From positions 62,001 to 126,000 of the forward strand of contig JANWXD010000005.1 in NCBI GenBank assembly GCA_025055455.1: 64,000 bases of DNA, written 5' to 3'. Shown piece by piece: positions 10,901 to 20,751 of this stretch; the stretch's first letter is position 1, and each line of letters starts with the position of its first letter. The DNA comes from Bryobacteraceae bacterium. GTDB lineage: Bacteria; Acidobacteriota; Terriglobia; Bryobacterales; Bryobacteraceae. The position numbers and the translations under genes were made by a program. The notes under the pieces are model-generated. The model was not told where the DNA came from and ran no database searches. It saw only the letters and a program-made list of their open reading frames with translations.

Positions 10901-12872
10901 GGGCGCGGCTCAAGTCTGGCAGGTCGCACAAGGCACGAGCGAGTTGGATCGCATCGAGCGGCTCGCCAAACGGGCCCAGCGCGTTGCGCCCGCCGAAGAG
11001 GAAGCGATCTTGGCCCGCATGGCGCGGCGTCGCTACGAAGCCGCGGAGACGCGGTTTTCCCAGTTGGAGAATTTTCTGGCTGTGGCGCAAGTCGAGCAAG
11101 CCCTGGGTCGGGACCTCGAGCCGCGAGAGGCGCTCATCCTGTCGCAGCAGTTTGCCCCCTACGAGTGGGCTTTTCCGTTTCTAACCGCGTTGCCAAGCCT
11201 GGGCGAGCGCGAGTTTCAAGAGTTTTTTGCGTGGGCGCGTACTGTAGACCGCGAGGACTCAGCTAGGGCGAATCTGACGCTGGGATTGATGGGGAACGTG
11301 GCGCTGCTCACCGGCCTTTTGGTGCGATCCGGCCGGCTGGATCCCGAAGCCGCTGCGGCAGTTTTCTATCAGCTCTGCCGGGGGCTGCGGCGAGGGCCGG
11401 AAGTGGAAGCGCAAGGCTCAGCCACGGCGCATGCTTTGCGGTCGCTCGCAGCCGCGCTGAAGGCTTCGCCCGGAGGCTTTCAAGAGGCCGTCGAGGATGC
11501 GCTCTTCGGGCCTAGGCACTCCGTGTTGGGCCAGAGGCGGCGGCGGGACTATCGCAAGGTCTTGGAGCTGCAAAAGGCGCCGAGTGTGGACTTGATTCTG
11601 GCGGCGTTCCAGGCCGCCGAATTGGCAGGCAAGGGAGTCGCGGAAGCGCGCGAGGCGGCAGACGCGATCGAAAAGTGTCTGCCGACGCTCTTGGCAATTC
11701 CTTTGGCTCGGACCAGCCGTCCGCCGCCGGAGTTGAAGAAGCAGCTAGAGCAGTGGCAGACGCGGGAGGTGGCGGAGGCGATCCGTTCGCTGCGCGAAAG
11801 GGCCGGGCGGCGCCGGCCGAACCTGCGCGACCTGGAACGTGCGAGTCTCGAAGCCCGCCGCGCCCTGACCCCTTGGCTCGAACTGGCCCTGCGCGGAGTG
11901 GTCATGAGTTTTTACCTCCGGCCCGAGGACTTGCCGGTCTCCGAGGATCCGCTTCTGTTGCGTAAGTATCACTACTACCCGGGACGGGAGGTGGCAAACT
12001 CCATCTTTCCGGCGCCGAACTTCAGGGTAGACAGTGCCAGGGAGGGCGCCGCTCCGACGGGGTCTCTGGCCGGGATCGCCCAAGTCGCCGGGCGAATCGC
12101 GATGGTGGGAGCGCCGGGAGCAGGCGGCTTCGCCGAAGCTCTGGAGGCCCAGCAACTAGGGTCCATTCGCAACGCATTGTTCTGGCGCCTTCGGGATGAA
12201 GACCTGCGCGCCGTGCAATTGTCGGTTCTGGCTGGGAGAGAGTGGGTCGTCGAGGCATCCTCCGACGAGGCGGAGGCGCGGGCCCTCGGGGAGGCAGCCG
12301 CGGGGTTGGTATCGCCGGAACGGCTGGCGCGGTTGGAGCGGCTGCTCGGCCGGCTTCGAGCCGCCGCCCCAGTTGGTAGTGCACGGGAATATGTGGAAAC
12401 CTGGCGAGCGGCTTGGGAGACGCTTTCCGTCAGCGACCTGTACTGGCTGGGACGGCGGCGTGCTCAGGGTACCGAAAGCTCGCGCGCCTGGCAGGCACTG
12501 AGACGCGTGCCCGCCGAGTTGCATGAAGGGCCGGTGCACGAGCTGGGCATCGTGCCGCTCGAACATGCCCGCAGCAGCGTTCCGCGGTTACTACCACTAC
12601 CACCTTACGAGCATTATGCGGCTCAGCTGCACCCTGAGCGAGCCGGCGAAAGACTGGCGGAATTCGGCCTTTCGCTGGCCTGCGCGGTGGATCAGGCCGG
12701 ACTGGAGGCCGAAGCGGTGGGTTTGCTGGCGGAGACGGTGGCACGGCGGTTGTTTCCCCGCCTGGAGATGTCCGACCTGGCAGACTTCCGGTCTGCAATT
12801 GAACTCTGGAAGCAGATCCAACCGCGCGATCTGATTTCGCTGTGGGAGCAGGAGGTGACGAAGGGGTCATGA
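7956..12872 (+). CDS. very large exported TPR-repeat protein
   Basis: From ATG 7956, behind a GGAGG Shine-Dalgarno at 7945-7949, the product is 1638 aa. The ORF track's TTG at 7899 would extend it upstream through the promoter. Residues ~10-30 (PLLVLWLAAVTACAVARA) form a signal peptide. Residues ~270-600 contain degenerate 34-residue helical repeats of TPR type (for example LARRSLHLDPNNVTLWWIAADLARDLG). The remaining ~1000 residues are mostly helical and not recognised. It probably sits in the periplasm or envelope as a protein-interaction scaffold. Its stop overlaps the start of the VWFA gene (ATGA), so the two proteins are probably made together. Function unknown. Confidence 0.85.
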   Translation: MEGGKFPLRPLLVLWLAAVTACAVARAERILLAVRGPESPLGIEALAEFKIRPASSSELVTAIVFADFLTRAELEELRATLRRTYTRLQQRDQFVVILVRGEDIMPFPPVRSFTAFERRFSEALAEAGPSAAPPEAVELYELILSLIPEPGATAWSRMLVAGRLPAPPEGLLQDYVYARLARRLGEARVWLSVWPPQLTPWLPVTVGIEGSRLFEAEWSPATAPEGFEIRLLRVNGTSRRYLATAPDFPLPTFAQLARFIAAVESARRPEAGRAELESLRQQIGVCPGWTPAWQAGAALAERLGDVPQAAFFLESLARRLPDDREVLRRYALALARSAPAARAQPALRRAVEAFPGDARLWELLARARIEQRAFAEAHELARRSLHLDPNNVTLWWIAADLARDLGNLPAEREALRAALDREPDRADRRARLVALALEAGDGPQARKALEEAEGKTPDDVAILEAYAAGWERLGEPERALQLWFRSVQVDGRFERGYVAAARLLGAAGDWERSLTTALRGLERLPDSAPLHLAHAQALRELGRLQKARKAIRSASRAVPDPSLAKLGAEIEELFGGPDATAAWGRYLELLEGADAAEEERRRARTRAIFTALRDGQLEAAVRWMGITDRDAVQGQHQPGESITIPGGVKVLQFLSNIGGPTDPAEYLVTFSRAIVQRSEAMASEQWKRQTEPLLEHYERLAQLRALFPPSAEGTTVALETASKAGAQRTRKVLELLGYRLRVSRGRVSIEPRMDKDRAQRQALAAALEWDERAAAASLQAGRPFVFRLVDDAAPVVLGERAWAEWLQRYRNPLGFAGMLMLDPRLARVYAGLAAASPAAAAALVQRIGMQRLVSEYAGLVFLYGPALTLDSDGTCRVPGGKAAEGVWQALVGVSPRDGPRFLEALIRKDDGMALAFFATLHGVTADRQRWFLNSPRRALLFYELLKDAPEWQGGASKGVRKSPIVELFRGLPLTDDGRVRFPGAAQVWQVAQGTSELDRIERLAKRAQRVAPAEEEAILARMARRRYEAAETRFSQLENFLAVAQVEQALGRDLEPREALILSQQFAPYEWAFPFLTALPSLGEREFQEFFAWARTVDREDSARANLTLGLMGNVALLTGLLVRSGRLDPEAAAAVFYQLCRGLRRGPEVEAQGSATAHALRSLAAALKASPGGFQEAVEDALFGPRHSVLGQRRRRDYRKVLELQKAPSVDLILAAFQAAELAGKGVAEAREAADAIEKCLPTLLAIPLARTSRPPPELKKQLEQWQTREVAEAIRSLRERAGRRRPNLRDLERASLEARRALTPWLELALRGVVMSFYLRPEDLPVSEDPLLLRKYHYYPGREVANSIFPAPNFRVDSAREGAAPTGSLAGIAQVAGRIAMVGAPGAGGFAEALEAQQLGSIRNALFWRLRDEDLRAVQLSVLAGREWVVEASSDEAEARALGEAAAGLVSPERLARLERLLGRLRAAAPVGSAREYVETWRAAWETLSVSDLYWLGRRRAQGTESSRAWQALRRVPAELHEGPVHELGIVPLEHARSSVPRLLPLPPYEHYAAQLHPERAGERLAEFGLSLACAVDQAGLEAEAVGLLAETVARRLFPRLEMSDLADFRSAIELWKQIQPRDLISLWEQEVTKGS

Positions 12873-13744
12873 TTTCGCGGCGGCGGTTCCTGCTGTGGGC
12901 GGCCGGCACGCCCGCAGTTTCCCAAGTCGAGCATCTTCCCAAAGGCACGCTGTTTCGCGTGCAGACCGCATTGGTGGAAATTCACACCATTGTGCTCGAT
13001 TCCCGGGGTCGGCATCTCCGGGGGCTGCAAAAGCAGGATTTCGAGATTCTGGACGGCGGCGACCGTCGCTCCCCAGAGATTTTCGAATCCGAGGAAAGTG
13101 CGCTGTCGCTCGGCCTGTTGCTGGACGTCACCGGCAGCATGCAGGAGGCGCTGGCCGCGCTCAAACACGCCGCGTTGCGGCTCCTAGACCAACTGCGTCC
13201 CGCAGACCAGGTGGCCGTGTTCGTGTTCAACAATCGCTTGTGGGTGCTGAGCGACTTTACGGCGGACCGCGACCTGACGGCGGCGGCCATCCGGAATTTG
13301 CGCGCCGGCGGCCGCACCGCCCTGTTCGATGCGCTGGCCCGCACGTCGCAACTGGTCGCCCAGCGGCAGGGGAAGCGCGCGCTGCTCGTGTTCACCGACG
13401 GCAACGACAACGCCAGCGCCCTGACGCTCGACCGGGCGATCGAGCGGGCCCGGCGGGAGGCGATCCCGGTGTACACCGTGGCGCAAGGAGAGGCGCTGCG
13501 CGTCCGGAACCTCACCGAGACACTGGAAACGATTGCCCGCAGCACGGGCGGACTGGCCTTCAAGGTGAAAAAGCCTGCCGAAATTGATGAGGCGTTCGCG
13601 GAAATCTCGCGGGAGTTGACGGCTTCCTATCTGCTCGCGTTCAAACCCCGGCCAGGCGCTGGAGAGTGGCGCACGCTGGCGGTAACCGTGCGCGGCAGGA
13701 AGGAAGTGCGTGTCCGCTGTCGCGAAGGCTACTTTGCGCCCTGA
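12869..13744 (+). CDS. VWFA-domain secreted protein of the acidobacterial VWFA-related class
   Basis: The start is ATG 12869, overlapping the TPR gene's TGA; the ORF track's 12842 start lies inside that gene. The 291-aa product begins MISRRRFLLWAAGTP, a twin-arginine signal. A von Willebrand A domain follows with the metal-site (MIDAS) elements DVTGSM, the Thr in GGRTALFDAL, and the Asp in FTDGND. The N-terminal motif LRGLQKQDFEILDGG is typical of the acidobacterial VWFA-related family (TIGR03436 as I recall it). Such proteins are exported and bind partners through Mg2+; the coupled TPR protein is the obvious candidate partner. Confidence 0.9.
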   Translation: MISRRRFLLWAAGTPAVSQVEHLPKGTLFRVQTALVEIHTIVLDSRGRHLRGLQKQDFEILDGGDRRSPEIFESEESALSLGLLLDVTGSMQEALAALKHAALRLLDQLRPADQVAVFVFNNRLWVLSDFTADRDLTAAAIRNLRAGGRTALFDALARTSQLVAQRQGKRALLVFTDGNDNASALTLDRAIERARREAIPVYTVAQGEALRVRNLTETLETIARSTGGLAFKVKKPAEIDEAFAEISRELTASYLLAFKPRPGAGEWRTLAVTVRGRKEVRVRCREGYFAP

Positions 13745-13770
13745 GCGGCCGGAGGTAAGCCAACTCTGCC

Positions 13771-16020
13771 ATGAAACGAGTCATCGTGGTGACTCTCTGG
13801 GTGTGCCTACTTGTCGGCGCTCAGATCGAAACGCTGCCAGGGACGGCACCCCTGGATTGGGAGGGAGACCTGGCCGAGCGCCTGCTCGACGGGGCGCACC
13901 GCTTCGTCGAGCGACAGATCGCGGCTTCGCGCGAGCGGCGCGCCGCCCGCTGGCGCCGGGATCCTTCCTCGCGCCAAGCGTACGAGGCTTCCATCGAGGC
14001 GAACCGCCGCCGGTTCCGGCAGGCCATCGGCCTGGTGGACGAGCGCATTCCGGTCCGCCTGGAGCGGTTGGCCGAGGAAGGCGATCCCGCCCCCGCCGCA
14101 CAAACCTCCGCGTATCGCGTCTGGCAGGTCCGCTGGTCCGTCTTCGAGGGCGTCCACGGCGAAGGGCTCCTGCTCGACCCTGGCTCGGCCGCGCGGGCCT
14201 CGGTGGTGGTGGTCCCCGATGCGGACCAACTGCCGGAGCAAGCGGTCGGACTGGCCCCGGGCATTGCCGCCCGGGAGCAGATCGCGCGGCGGCTGGCCGA
14301 AAGCGGCTGCCGCGTCCTTGTTCCCGTGCTCATCGACCGCAGCTCGCGCTGGTCCGGCCGTCCACAGATCCGCATGACCGATCAGAGCCACCGCGAGTGG
14401 ATCTACCGCCAGGCCTTCCACATGGGGCGCCACCTGATCGGCTACGAGGTGGCCAAGGTGCTGGCGGCCATCGACTGGCTTGGCACGCAGGCGCGGGCGC
14501 CCGTGGGGGTGGCCGGCTACGGCGAGGGAGGCATGATCGCCTTCTACGCCGCGGCCGCCGATCCGCGTGTGACCGCAGCGCTGGTGAGTGGTTACTTCGG
14601 CCCGCGCGAGCGCGTGTGGTCCGAACCGATCTATCGCAACGTCTTCGGCCTGCTCAAAGAGTTCGGCGACGCCGAAATCGCCACGCTCATTGCGCCCCGG
14701 GGCCTGGTGATCGAACACGCGCGGGCACCCGAGGTACGGGGCCACAAAGGCGATATCGTGACCCCGGAGTGGAGCGCGGTGGAGGCTGAGTTTGCGCGCC
14801 TCGCCACCCTGCTGCCCGAGGGCTTCCAGCCGCGGTTCTTGGTGCAGGGGCCGGGCAGTGGATTGGAGCCCTTCGCCAAACTGCTGGGGGTGTCGCTGGC
14901 CCCCTCTCGAGCCCCGGCCCGCGACTTGCGCCGCGCCTTCGATGCGGCTGCGCGCCAGCGCCGCCAGCTTCATGAGCTGGAGGCGTACACGCAGAGGCTC
15001 GTGGAGACCTCCGAGCGGGCGCGCAACGAATTCTTCCTCCACAAGGCGGCTCCCGAGCTGGCCGTGCGCAAGTGGTCCTACGACCTGCAGCGCCCGACTC
15101 TTGCCTGGGAACCGTTTGTGGAAAAGGCGCGGTGGTACCGGGACTATTTTCGGCAGGAGATCATCGGCCAGTTCGACGAACCCGTGATGCCGGCCAACCC
15201 CCGCACGCGCAAGATCCGGGAAACACCCAAGTGGACGGGCTACGAGGTGGTGCTGGATGTTTGGCCGGAAGTGTTCGCCTGGGGCATTCTGCTAGTCCCG
15301 AAAGACATTCAGCCTGGCGAGCGCCGTGCGGCGGTGGTTTGTCAACATGGCCTCGAGGGGCTGCCGATCGAGACGGTGGAAGGAAACCATCCCGCCTATC
15401 GCAATTTTGCCGCCCGGCTGGCCGAAGAGGGCTTCGTGGTGTTCTCCCCGCACAATCTATACCGGGGAAAAGATCACTTTCGTTTCCTCGACCGCAAGGC
15501 GAATGCCCTCGGGGCCACGCTGTATTCGATCCTATTGGCCCAGCACGAGCAGATTCTGCGCTGGCTCCAGTCGTTGCCGTTTGTCGATGGCGAGCGCATC
15601 GGTTTCTACGGGCTCAGCTACGGCGGTAAGACCGCCATGCGGGTGCCGGCCATTCTGGAAAACTACCGCGTGATAATTTGTTCGGGAGACTTCAACCAGT
15701 GGACGCGCAAAGTGGCTTCCACGGACTTACCCTACGGTTACATGTACACGGGCGAGTGGGAAATGTTTCACTTCAATCTCGGCGGCACATTCGATTATGC
15801 GGAAATGGCGTACTTGATCTTTCCGCGTCCGTTTCTGGTCGAGCGCGGTCATCATGATACGGTGGGCGAAGATGCCTGGGTGGCGCACGAGTATGCCAAG
15901 GTGCGGTGGTTCTACGCGCAGTTCGGCCTCGGGGACCGCACTGCGATCGCGTTTTTCAACGGGGGGCACACGATTCACGGCGAAGCGGCGTTCGCCTTTC
16001 TGCGGCGCCACCTCTTCTAG
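13771..16020 (+). CDS. exported tandem alpha/beta-hydrolase (acetyl-esterase-like), first domain lacking its serine
   Basis: A 749-aa protein with signal peptide (VIVVTLWVCLLVGAQ) and two alpha/beta-hydrolase domains. The C-terminal domain has the nucleophile elbow GFYGLSYGG, an acid region VERGHHD and a late His in GGHTIHGE, a complete triad like dienelactone hydrolases and acetyl xylan esterases. The N-terminal domain has the equivalent elbow GVAGYGEGG, where Gly replaces the nucleophile Ser, and an equivalent PRGLVIEHA strand. The two halves therefore look like a duplication with one dead copy. A GGAGG lies 16 nt upstream of ATG, which is far. The substrate is probably an acylated sugar or other ester (inference). 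Confidence 0.82.
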   Translation: MKRVIVVTLWVCLLVGAQIETLPGTAPLDWEGDLAERLLDGAHRFVERQIAASRERRAARWRRDPSSRQAYEASIEANRRRFRQAIGLVDERIPVRLERLAEEGDPAPAAQTSAYRVWQVRWSVFEGVHGEGLLLDPGSAARASVVVVPDADQLPEQAVGLAPGIAAREQIARRLAESGCRVLVPVLIDRSSRWSGRPQIRMTDQSHREWIYRQAFHMGRHLIGYEVAKVLAAIDWLGTQARAPVGVAGYGEGGMIAFYAAAADPRVTAALVSGYFGPRERVWSEPIYRNVFGLLKEFGDAEIATLIAPRGLVIEHARAPEVRGHKGDIVTPEWSAVEAEFARLATLLPEGFQPRFLVQGPGSGLEPFAKLLGVSLAPSRAPARDLRRAFDAAARQRRQLHELEAYTQRLVETSERARNEFFLHKAAPELAVRKWSYDLQRPTLAWEPFVEKARWYRDYFRQEIIGQFDEPVMPANPRTRKIRETPKWTGYEVVLDVWPEVFAWGILLVPKDIQPGERRAAVVCQHGLEGLPIETVEGNHPAYRNFAARLAEEGFVVFSPHNLYRGKDHFRFLDRKANALGATLYSILLAQHEQILRWLQSLPFVDGERIGFYGLSYGGKTAMRVPAILENYRVIICSGDFNQWTRKVASTDLPYGYMYTGEWEMFHFNLGGTFDYAEMAYLIFPRPFLVERGHHDTVGEDAWVAHEYAKVRWFYAQFGLGDRTAIAFFNGGHTIHGEAAFAFLRRHLF

Positions 16021-16077
16021 GAAACTTTTCCCGTGGGCGATTTTCTCGATCGCCAGGGTCGCTGGCACCTATCCTGT

Positions 16078-16083
16078 TAGAAT
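16078..16083 (+). promoter_or_regulatory. extended -10 upstream of nadB
   Basis: TGTTAGAAT contains an extended -10 (TG-n-TAGAAT). The hexamer ends 9 nt before ATG 16093, implying a leaderless or near-leaderless nadB transcript. No -35 is evident. Confidence 0.4.
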
Positions 16084-16092
16084 CGCAGTGAG

Positions 16093-17625
16093 ATGCACCC
16101 GGATTTCCTGGTGGTGGGGGCGGGTGTCGCCGGGCTTCGAGCAGCCATCGAGTTGGCCCAAGCAGGCCGCGTACTGGTCATCGCGAAGGACAGCCTCGAC
16201 GAGTCGTCTTCTCAGTATGCCCAGGGCGGCATCGCGGCGGCATTGAGCGACGACGACGAAGTGGAGTTGCACGAGCAGGACACTTTGGCGGCCGGAGACG
16301 GGCTGTGCGACCGCGCCGCGGTGCGGACCTTAGTGGAGGAGGGGCCAGCGGCCATTCAGGAGCTCATCGAATGGGGCGCGCAGTTCGACCGCGAGGGATC
16401 GCGGCTGGCGTTCACCCAAGAGGGGGCGCACAGCCGCCGCCGTGTGTTGCACGCGCAGGGGGACTCGACCGGCCGGGAGATTTCTCGCACGCTGTACCAC
16501 AAAGCCGCTTCCCTGGGCAACGTGGAATTCCGAAGCTTCACCGCTGTCACCGATTTATTGTTGGCCGACGGAGAAGTGGTCGGGGTGGTGGCTTGCGACG
16601 CCGCCACCCAGCAGGCGGTGCCGCTTTATGCCCGGGGTGTGCTTCTGGCCACGGGGGGCCTGGGCCGGGTCTACCGCGAAACCACCAATCCGGATGTGGC
16701 GACGGGCGACGGCGTGGCTGCCGCCTATCGCGCCGGCGCAGAGATCAGCGACATCGAGTTCGTTCAGTTTCACCCCACGGCGCTTCACCTGGAGGGCGCC
16801 CCGCGCTTCTTGCTCTCCGAGGCGCTGCGGGGCGAGGGGGCGCTGCTGCGCAACAGCCGCGGAGAGCGCTTCATGGAACGCTATCACCCGTTGAAGGAAC
16901 TGGCACCCCGAGACGTGGTCTCCCGCGCCATCGTCGCCGAAATGGAGCGCACCGGAGCGCCCCACGTCTTCCTGGACCTGACCCACCTGCCCGGGGAGTT
17001 TGTCCGCCGCCGTTTTCCGCGCATCTACGAAACCTGCCTCCGCTACGGAGTCGACCTGACGAAGGACGCGGCGCCGGTGCATCCGGCCGCGCATTACGCC
17101 ATGGGAGGCGTGCGCACGGATCTCGACGGCCGAACGAGTCTGCCCCGGCTCTTCGCCGCCGGGGAGGTGGCGGCGACCGGCGTGCACGGCGCCAACCGGC
17201 TAGCGAGCAACTCCTTGCTGGAGGGCGTGGTGTTCGGCGCCCGGGCGGGCCGCGCCATGCGTGAGCTGACGAAGGCACCGTTCCGGATAGCGCCGGCGCT
17301 ACCCGAAGTGAGCTTTCCCGACATCGCCGAACGGGAACTCCGCGACCTTACCTGGCGCTATTGCGGCATCCTCCGCTGCGGAGAAGGCCTGGAGCGAGCC
17401 TGCCAACAGCTCGGTCGCTTACCCCACCGACCCTGTGCCCAGCCCACGCGGCGCTCCTTCGAGTTGCGAAACATGGTCCAGGTGGCATGGCTCATTGCCT
17501 ACTGCGCGCTGGCGCGCAAAGAGAGCCGGGGCGCTCATTTCCGCACAGACTATCCACAGAAAAGATCGGAGTATCAGAAACACTCGGTCATCAGCAAACA
17601 TTGCGATGCGGTGCGCTTTGTGTAA
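16093..17625 (+). CDS. nadB: L-aspartate oxidase NadB
   Basis: NadB oxidises L-aspartate to iminoaspartate, the first step of de novo NAD synthesis. The 510-aa protein has the FAD-binding [16 protein letters not shown] at the N-terminus, [13 protein letters not shown], the active-site stretch [11 protein letters not shown], and the family segment FHPTAL. The C-terminal ~100 residues hold the helical capping region ([14 protein letters not shown]) and end in an unusual basic tail. No nadA or nadC is adjacent. The length is close to the family norm (about 530). Confidence 0.95.
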   Translation: MHPDFLVVGAGVAGLRAAIELAQAGRVLVIAKDSLDESSSQYAQGGIAAALSDDDEVELHEQDTLAAGDGLCDRAAVRTLVEEGPAAIQELIEWGAQFDREGSRLAFTQEGAHSRRRVLHAQGDSTGREISRTLYHKAASLGNVEFRSFTAVTDLLLADGEVVGVVACDAATQQAVPLYARGVLLATGGLGRVYRETTNPDVATGDGVAAAYRAGAEISDIEFVQFHPTALHLEGAPRFLLSEALRGEGALLRNSRGERFMERYHPLKELAPRDVVSRAIVAEMERTGAPHVFLDLTHLPGEFVRRRFPRIYETCLRYGVDLTKDAAPVHPAAHYAMGGVRTDLDGRTSLPRLFAAGEVAATGVHGANRLASNSLLEGVVFGARAGRAMRELTKAPFRIAPALPEVSFPDIAERELRDLTWRYCGILRCGEGLERACQQLGRLPHRPCAQPTRRSFELRNMVQVAWLIAYCALARKESRGAHFRTDYPQKRSEYQKHSVISKHCDAVRFV

Positions 17626-17780
17626 CCGGACGGGCTGAGGACTTGCAGCCAAGCCATGCCCGGGCCGGCTCGGTTCGGCTGGAACTCATCGCGCGCCAGT
17701 GTTCCCGCTGCCTTCGAACCGCGGCCGCATACCGCATAGTCCCCGGGGACGGCTGCGGTACAATACGGAGTGCCCGCTTC

Positions 17781-18320
17781 ATGAAGCCTACCATCCGCTC
17801 GACCACTGTCCTGTGTGTGCGCCGGGACGGGAAGGTGGTGATGGCCGCCGACGGCCAAGTCACCTTCGGCCAAGAGGTTCTCAAGGCCTCGGCGCGTAAG
17901 CTGCAGCGGCTGTACAACGACCGAATTCTGGCCGGGTTCGCGGGCTCGACGGCGGACGCCGTCGCGCTGTTTTCCCGCTTCGAATCCAAACTGGAGCAGC
18001 ACAATGGCAACCTGACCCGCAGCGTGGTGGAGCTCGCTAAGGAGTGGCGCACGGACCGCGTCCTGCGCCATCTGGAAGCGCTGTTACTCGTGGCGGACTT
18101 GCAAAACACCTATATCCTCAGTGGCAGCGGGGACGTGATCGAGCCCGACGAACAGGTGGCGGCAATCGGCTCGGGAGGGGGATTCGCCAAGGCCGCCGCA
18201 GTGGCGCTCATGGAGAACACCAGCTTGAGCGCCCGCGCCATTGCCGAGAAGGCGATGGCCATCGCCGGCCGGATTTGTATCTATACCAACGAGAAGGTTA
18301 CTTACGAGGAGCTCGGTTAG
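17781..18320 (+). CDS. hslV: HslV (ClpQ) peptidase subunit of the HslUV protease
   Basis: Starting at ATG 17781 the product is 179 aa. The mature N-terminal nucleophile should be Thr8 ([17 protein letters not shown]), implying removal of a 7-residue propeptide rather than just Met. The core [20 protein letters not shown] and AIGSGG agree well with E. coli HslV. The ORF track extends it upstream to 17361, which overlaps nadB and is not supported. hslU begins 2 nt after the stop, so the pair forms an operon. HslV forms the double hexameric proteolytic chamber in the cytoplasm. A TACAAT hexamer lies 16 nt upstream of ATG. Confidence 0.96.
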   Translation: MKPTIRSTTVLCVRRDGKVVMAADGQVTFGQEVLKASARKLQRLYNDRILAGFAGSTADAVALFSRFESKLEQHNGNLTRSVVELAKEWRTDRVLRHLEALLLVADLQNTYILSGSGDVIEPDEQVAAIGSGGGFAKAAAVALMENTSLSARAIAEKAMAIAGRICIYTNEKVTYEELG

Positions 18321-18322
18321 CC

Positions 18323-19681
18323 ATGGTGATTTATCTTCCCGTTCAGGCAACCGACGAAACGCCGGCTCTGGACGAACTTACCCCTCGGGAAATCGTGCGG
18401 GAGCTCGACAAATATGTCATCGGCCAGGCGGAAGCGAAGCGCGCCGTCGCCATCGCCCTGCGCAACCGCATCCGGCGCCAGAAGCTAGACCCGGAGATGG
18501 CCGAGGAAGTCTATCCGAAAAATATCCTCATGATCGGGCCCACCGGCGTGGGCAAAACGGAGATTGCACGGCGCTTGGCTAAGCTGGCCAACTCGCCGTT
18601 CCTGAAAGTGGAGGCGAGTAAGTTCACCGAGGTCGGTTACGTGGGCCGCGACGTAGAGTCCATGATCCGCGACCTCGTGGAGATCGCCATCGACATGGTG
18701 CGGGAGGAAAAACTGGACGAGGTGGCGGACCGGGCGGAACGCAACGCCGAGGAGCGCCTGCTGGACATCTTGATGCCGCCGCAGCCGGAGGCCAGCGAAA
18801 GCCTCGAGCGGACTCGGGAAAAGTTGCGGGAGAAGCTCCGGGCGGGCAAGCTCGACGACCGCATGGTGGAAATTGACGTCAAGCAGCGCGGCCCCACCTT
18901 CGAGATCGCCACCAACATGGGCATCGAGGAGATGGAATTCAACATCAAGGACGTGCTGCCTGGCCTGTTCGCCGGACGTACGCGCAAACGCAAGATGCGC
19001 GTGGCCGAAGCGCTGGAATACCTGATCCAGGAAGAGGAGGAAAAGCTGATCGACATGGACCAGGTAACCCGCATCGCCATCGACCGGGTCGAACGCAGCG
19101 GCATCATCTTTCTGGACGAGATCGACAAGATTGCGGGGAGGGAATCCGGCCACGGTCCCGACGTCAGCCGCGAGGGCGTGCAGCGCGACATCCTCCCCAT
19201 CGTGGAGGGCACTACGGTGAACACCCGCTATGGGTTCGTGCGGACCGACCACATCCTGTTCATCGCGGCGGGAGCCTTCCATGTCTCAAAGCCCAGCGAC
19301 TTGATTCCGGAGCTGCAGGGCCGCTTCCCCATTCGCGTGGAGCTGAAGTCGCTGACGGAAGAAGACTTCATCCGGATTCTGAAGGAGCCCAAGAACGCTC
19401 TGGTCAAACAGTACCAGGCGCTACTCGAGACCGAGGGCATCAAACTCACTTTCACGGATGACGCACTGGAAGAGATCGCCCGGTTTGCCGCCCGGGTCAA
19501 CGAGAATGCGGAGAACATCGGCGCCCGGCGGCTGCATACCATCATGGAAAAGCTGCTCGAAGAGATCTCTTTCGAAGGCCCAGATCTCAAGAAGAAAGTC
19601 GTAAAGATCGACGGCGCCTACGTGCGCAAGCAACTGGCCGACATCGTCAAGGACCAGGATCTGAGCCGCTACATTCTGTGA
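18323..19681 (+). CDS. hslU: HslU (ClpY) ATPase subunit of the HslUV protease
   Basis: From ATG 18323 the product is 452 aa, the family length. Walker A GPTGVGKT spans residues 72-79; Walker [10 protein letters not shown] and the sensor/arginine-finger region [12 protein letters not shown] follow. The intermediate (I) domain lies around residues 110-240. The pore segment GYVGRDVES is present. The C-terminus SRYIL is the tail that docks between HslV subunits. It unfolds substrates for HslV. The last codons overlap the GTG start of the next gene, so the lipoprotein is translationally coupled to the protease operon. Confidence 0.97.
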   Translation: MVIYLPVQATDETPALDELTPREIVRELDKYVIGQAEAKRAVAIALRNRIRRQKLDPEMAEEVYPKNILMIGPTGVGKTEIARRLAKLANSPFLKVEASKFTEVGYVGRDVESMIRDLVEIAIDMVREEKLDEVADRAERNAEERLLDILMPPQPEASESLERTREKLREKLRAGKLDDRMVEIDVKQRGPTFEIATNMGIEEMEFNIKDVLPGLFAGRTRKRKMRVAEALEYLIQEEEEKLIDMDQVTRIAIDRVERSGIIFLDEIDKIAGRESGHGPDVSREGVQRDILPIVEGTTVNTRYGFVRTDHILFIAAGAFHVSKPSDLIPELQGRFPIRVELKSLTEEDFIRILKEPKNALVKQYQALLETEGIKLTFTDDALEEIARFAARVNENAENIGARRLHTIMEKLLEEISFEGPDLKKKVVKIDGAYVRKQLADIVKDQDLSRYIL

Positions 19682-20751
19682 GGCGCCGCTCGTCCTTTGC
19701 CTGCTCCCTCGCCGTGGCAACGGCGACTCTGTCTTCGTGCGGCTACGTGGGCGATCCGCTGCCTCCCGCGCTGAACATTCCCGAACGCGTCACCGACTTG
19801 AGGATGCACCAAGTTGCGGACCGGCTCGTGGTGGAATTCACGGTTCCATCCCGCACCACCGAAGGATTGCTGTTGCGGCTCGGTGAGATCGAGCTGCGCG
19901 CCGGGCCGTGGGAGGGATCGGCGTTCGATGAGCAGAGTTGGTATGCCTCCGCGGCCCGGATCGGCACGTCCTGCGATCGGCCCGGCCCATGCCGTGTGGA
20001 CATCCCAACAGGACCATGGACCGATCGGGAGGTGTTTTGCCGTGTGCGGGTCAGCCACCGGAAAGGCCGTTGGAGCGATTGGTCGGACTTCTCGATCGTG
20101 CGCGTCGTGGCGCCGCTCGGTGCGCCTCGAGGGCTCCGGGCGGAAGCGGCGCCCGAGGGCGTCTTGCTAACCTGGGACGACCCGGATCCGCGTCCCGGCA
20201 AAAGCTATCGCCTTTACCGTAAGGCGGAGAGGCAGACGGACTTGGAGCTGGTGGGAACATCCCCCGAGGCGCGCTGGCTGGATCGAACGGCGGAGTTCGG
20301 GCGTCAGTACGAGTACGCGGTCGAGGCGGTGCTGCCCGCCGGCGCCTCCGAGGCGCGGAGCGAGCGCACTCCGCCGGTCAGCATCGTCCTGCAGGACCGT
20401 TTTCCGCCCGCCGCCCCATCGGGCTTGCTCGCCGTAGCGGGCCCGACGAGCATCGAGCTTGCGTGGGACCCGAATCAGGAAACGGATCTGGCCGGATATT
20501 TCGTCTGGCGGGCGCCACCAGGAGGAGACTTCGAGCGGATCTCGGGCCTACTGGCCATGCCCGCATTCACTGACGTGTCCGTGGAGCGCGGCAAACGGTA
20601 TCGCTATGCCGTGTCGGCCGCCGACCGGTTGGGCAACGAGAGCCTGCGTTCGCCGGAGATGGAGGCGGAGCTGCCCGGCGAACCTACCCGACCCGAGCTC
20701 CGAATCGCGACGCCCGCCAACGAGCCCGGGAAATTCGACGCCTCGCCGTAG
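19678..20751 (+). CDS. lipoprotein with fibronectin type III-like domains
   Basis: A 357-aa protein starting with GTG inside the hslU stop (GTGA overlap). The N-terminus has a lipoprotein signal with lipobox TLSSC, giving a mature N-terminus [15 protein letters not shown], a start I associate with acidobacterial lipoproteins. Two or three beta-sandwich segments follow, with fibronectin III signatures such as [20 protein letters not shown] and [15 protein letters not shown]. It is predicted to be membrane-anchored in the envelope. Why it is coupled to the cytoplasmic HslUV protease is unclear; no enzymatic motif is seen. Confidence 0.85.
   Translation: MRRRSSFACSLAVATATLSSCGYVGDPLPPALNIPERVTDLRMHQVADRLVVEFTVPSRTTEGLLLRLGEIELRAGPWEGSAFDEQSWYASAARIGTSCDRPGPCRVDIPTGPWTDREVFCRVRVSHRKGRWSDWSDFSIVRVVAPLGAPRGLRAEAAPEGVLLTWDDPDPRPGKSYRLYRKAERQTDLELVGTSPEARWLDRTAEFGRQYEYAVEAVLPAGASEARSERTPPVSIVLQDRFPPAAPSGLLAVAGPTSIELAWDPNQETDLAGYFVWRAPPGGDFERISGLLAMPAFTDVSVERGKRYRYAVSAADRLGNESLRSPEMEAELPGEPTRPELRIATPANEPGKFDASP

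Noticed and set aside
17759-17764. Leaderless promoter for hslV (TACAAT)
   Set aside because: The distance to ATG is 16 nt and no -35 is present; noted in the hslV entry but not called as a separate promoter.
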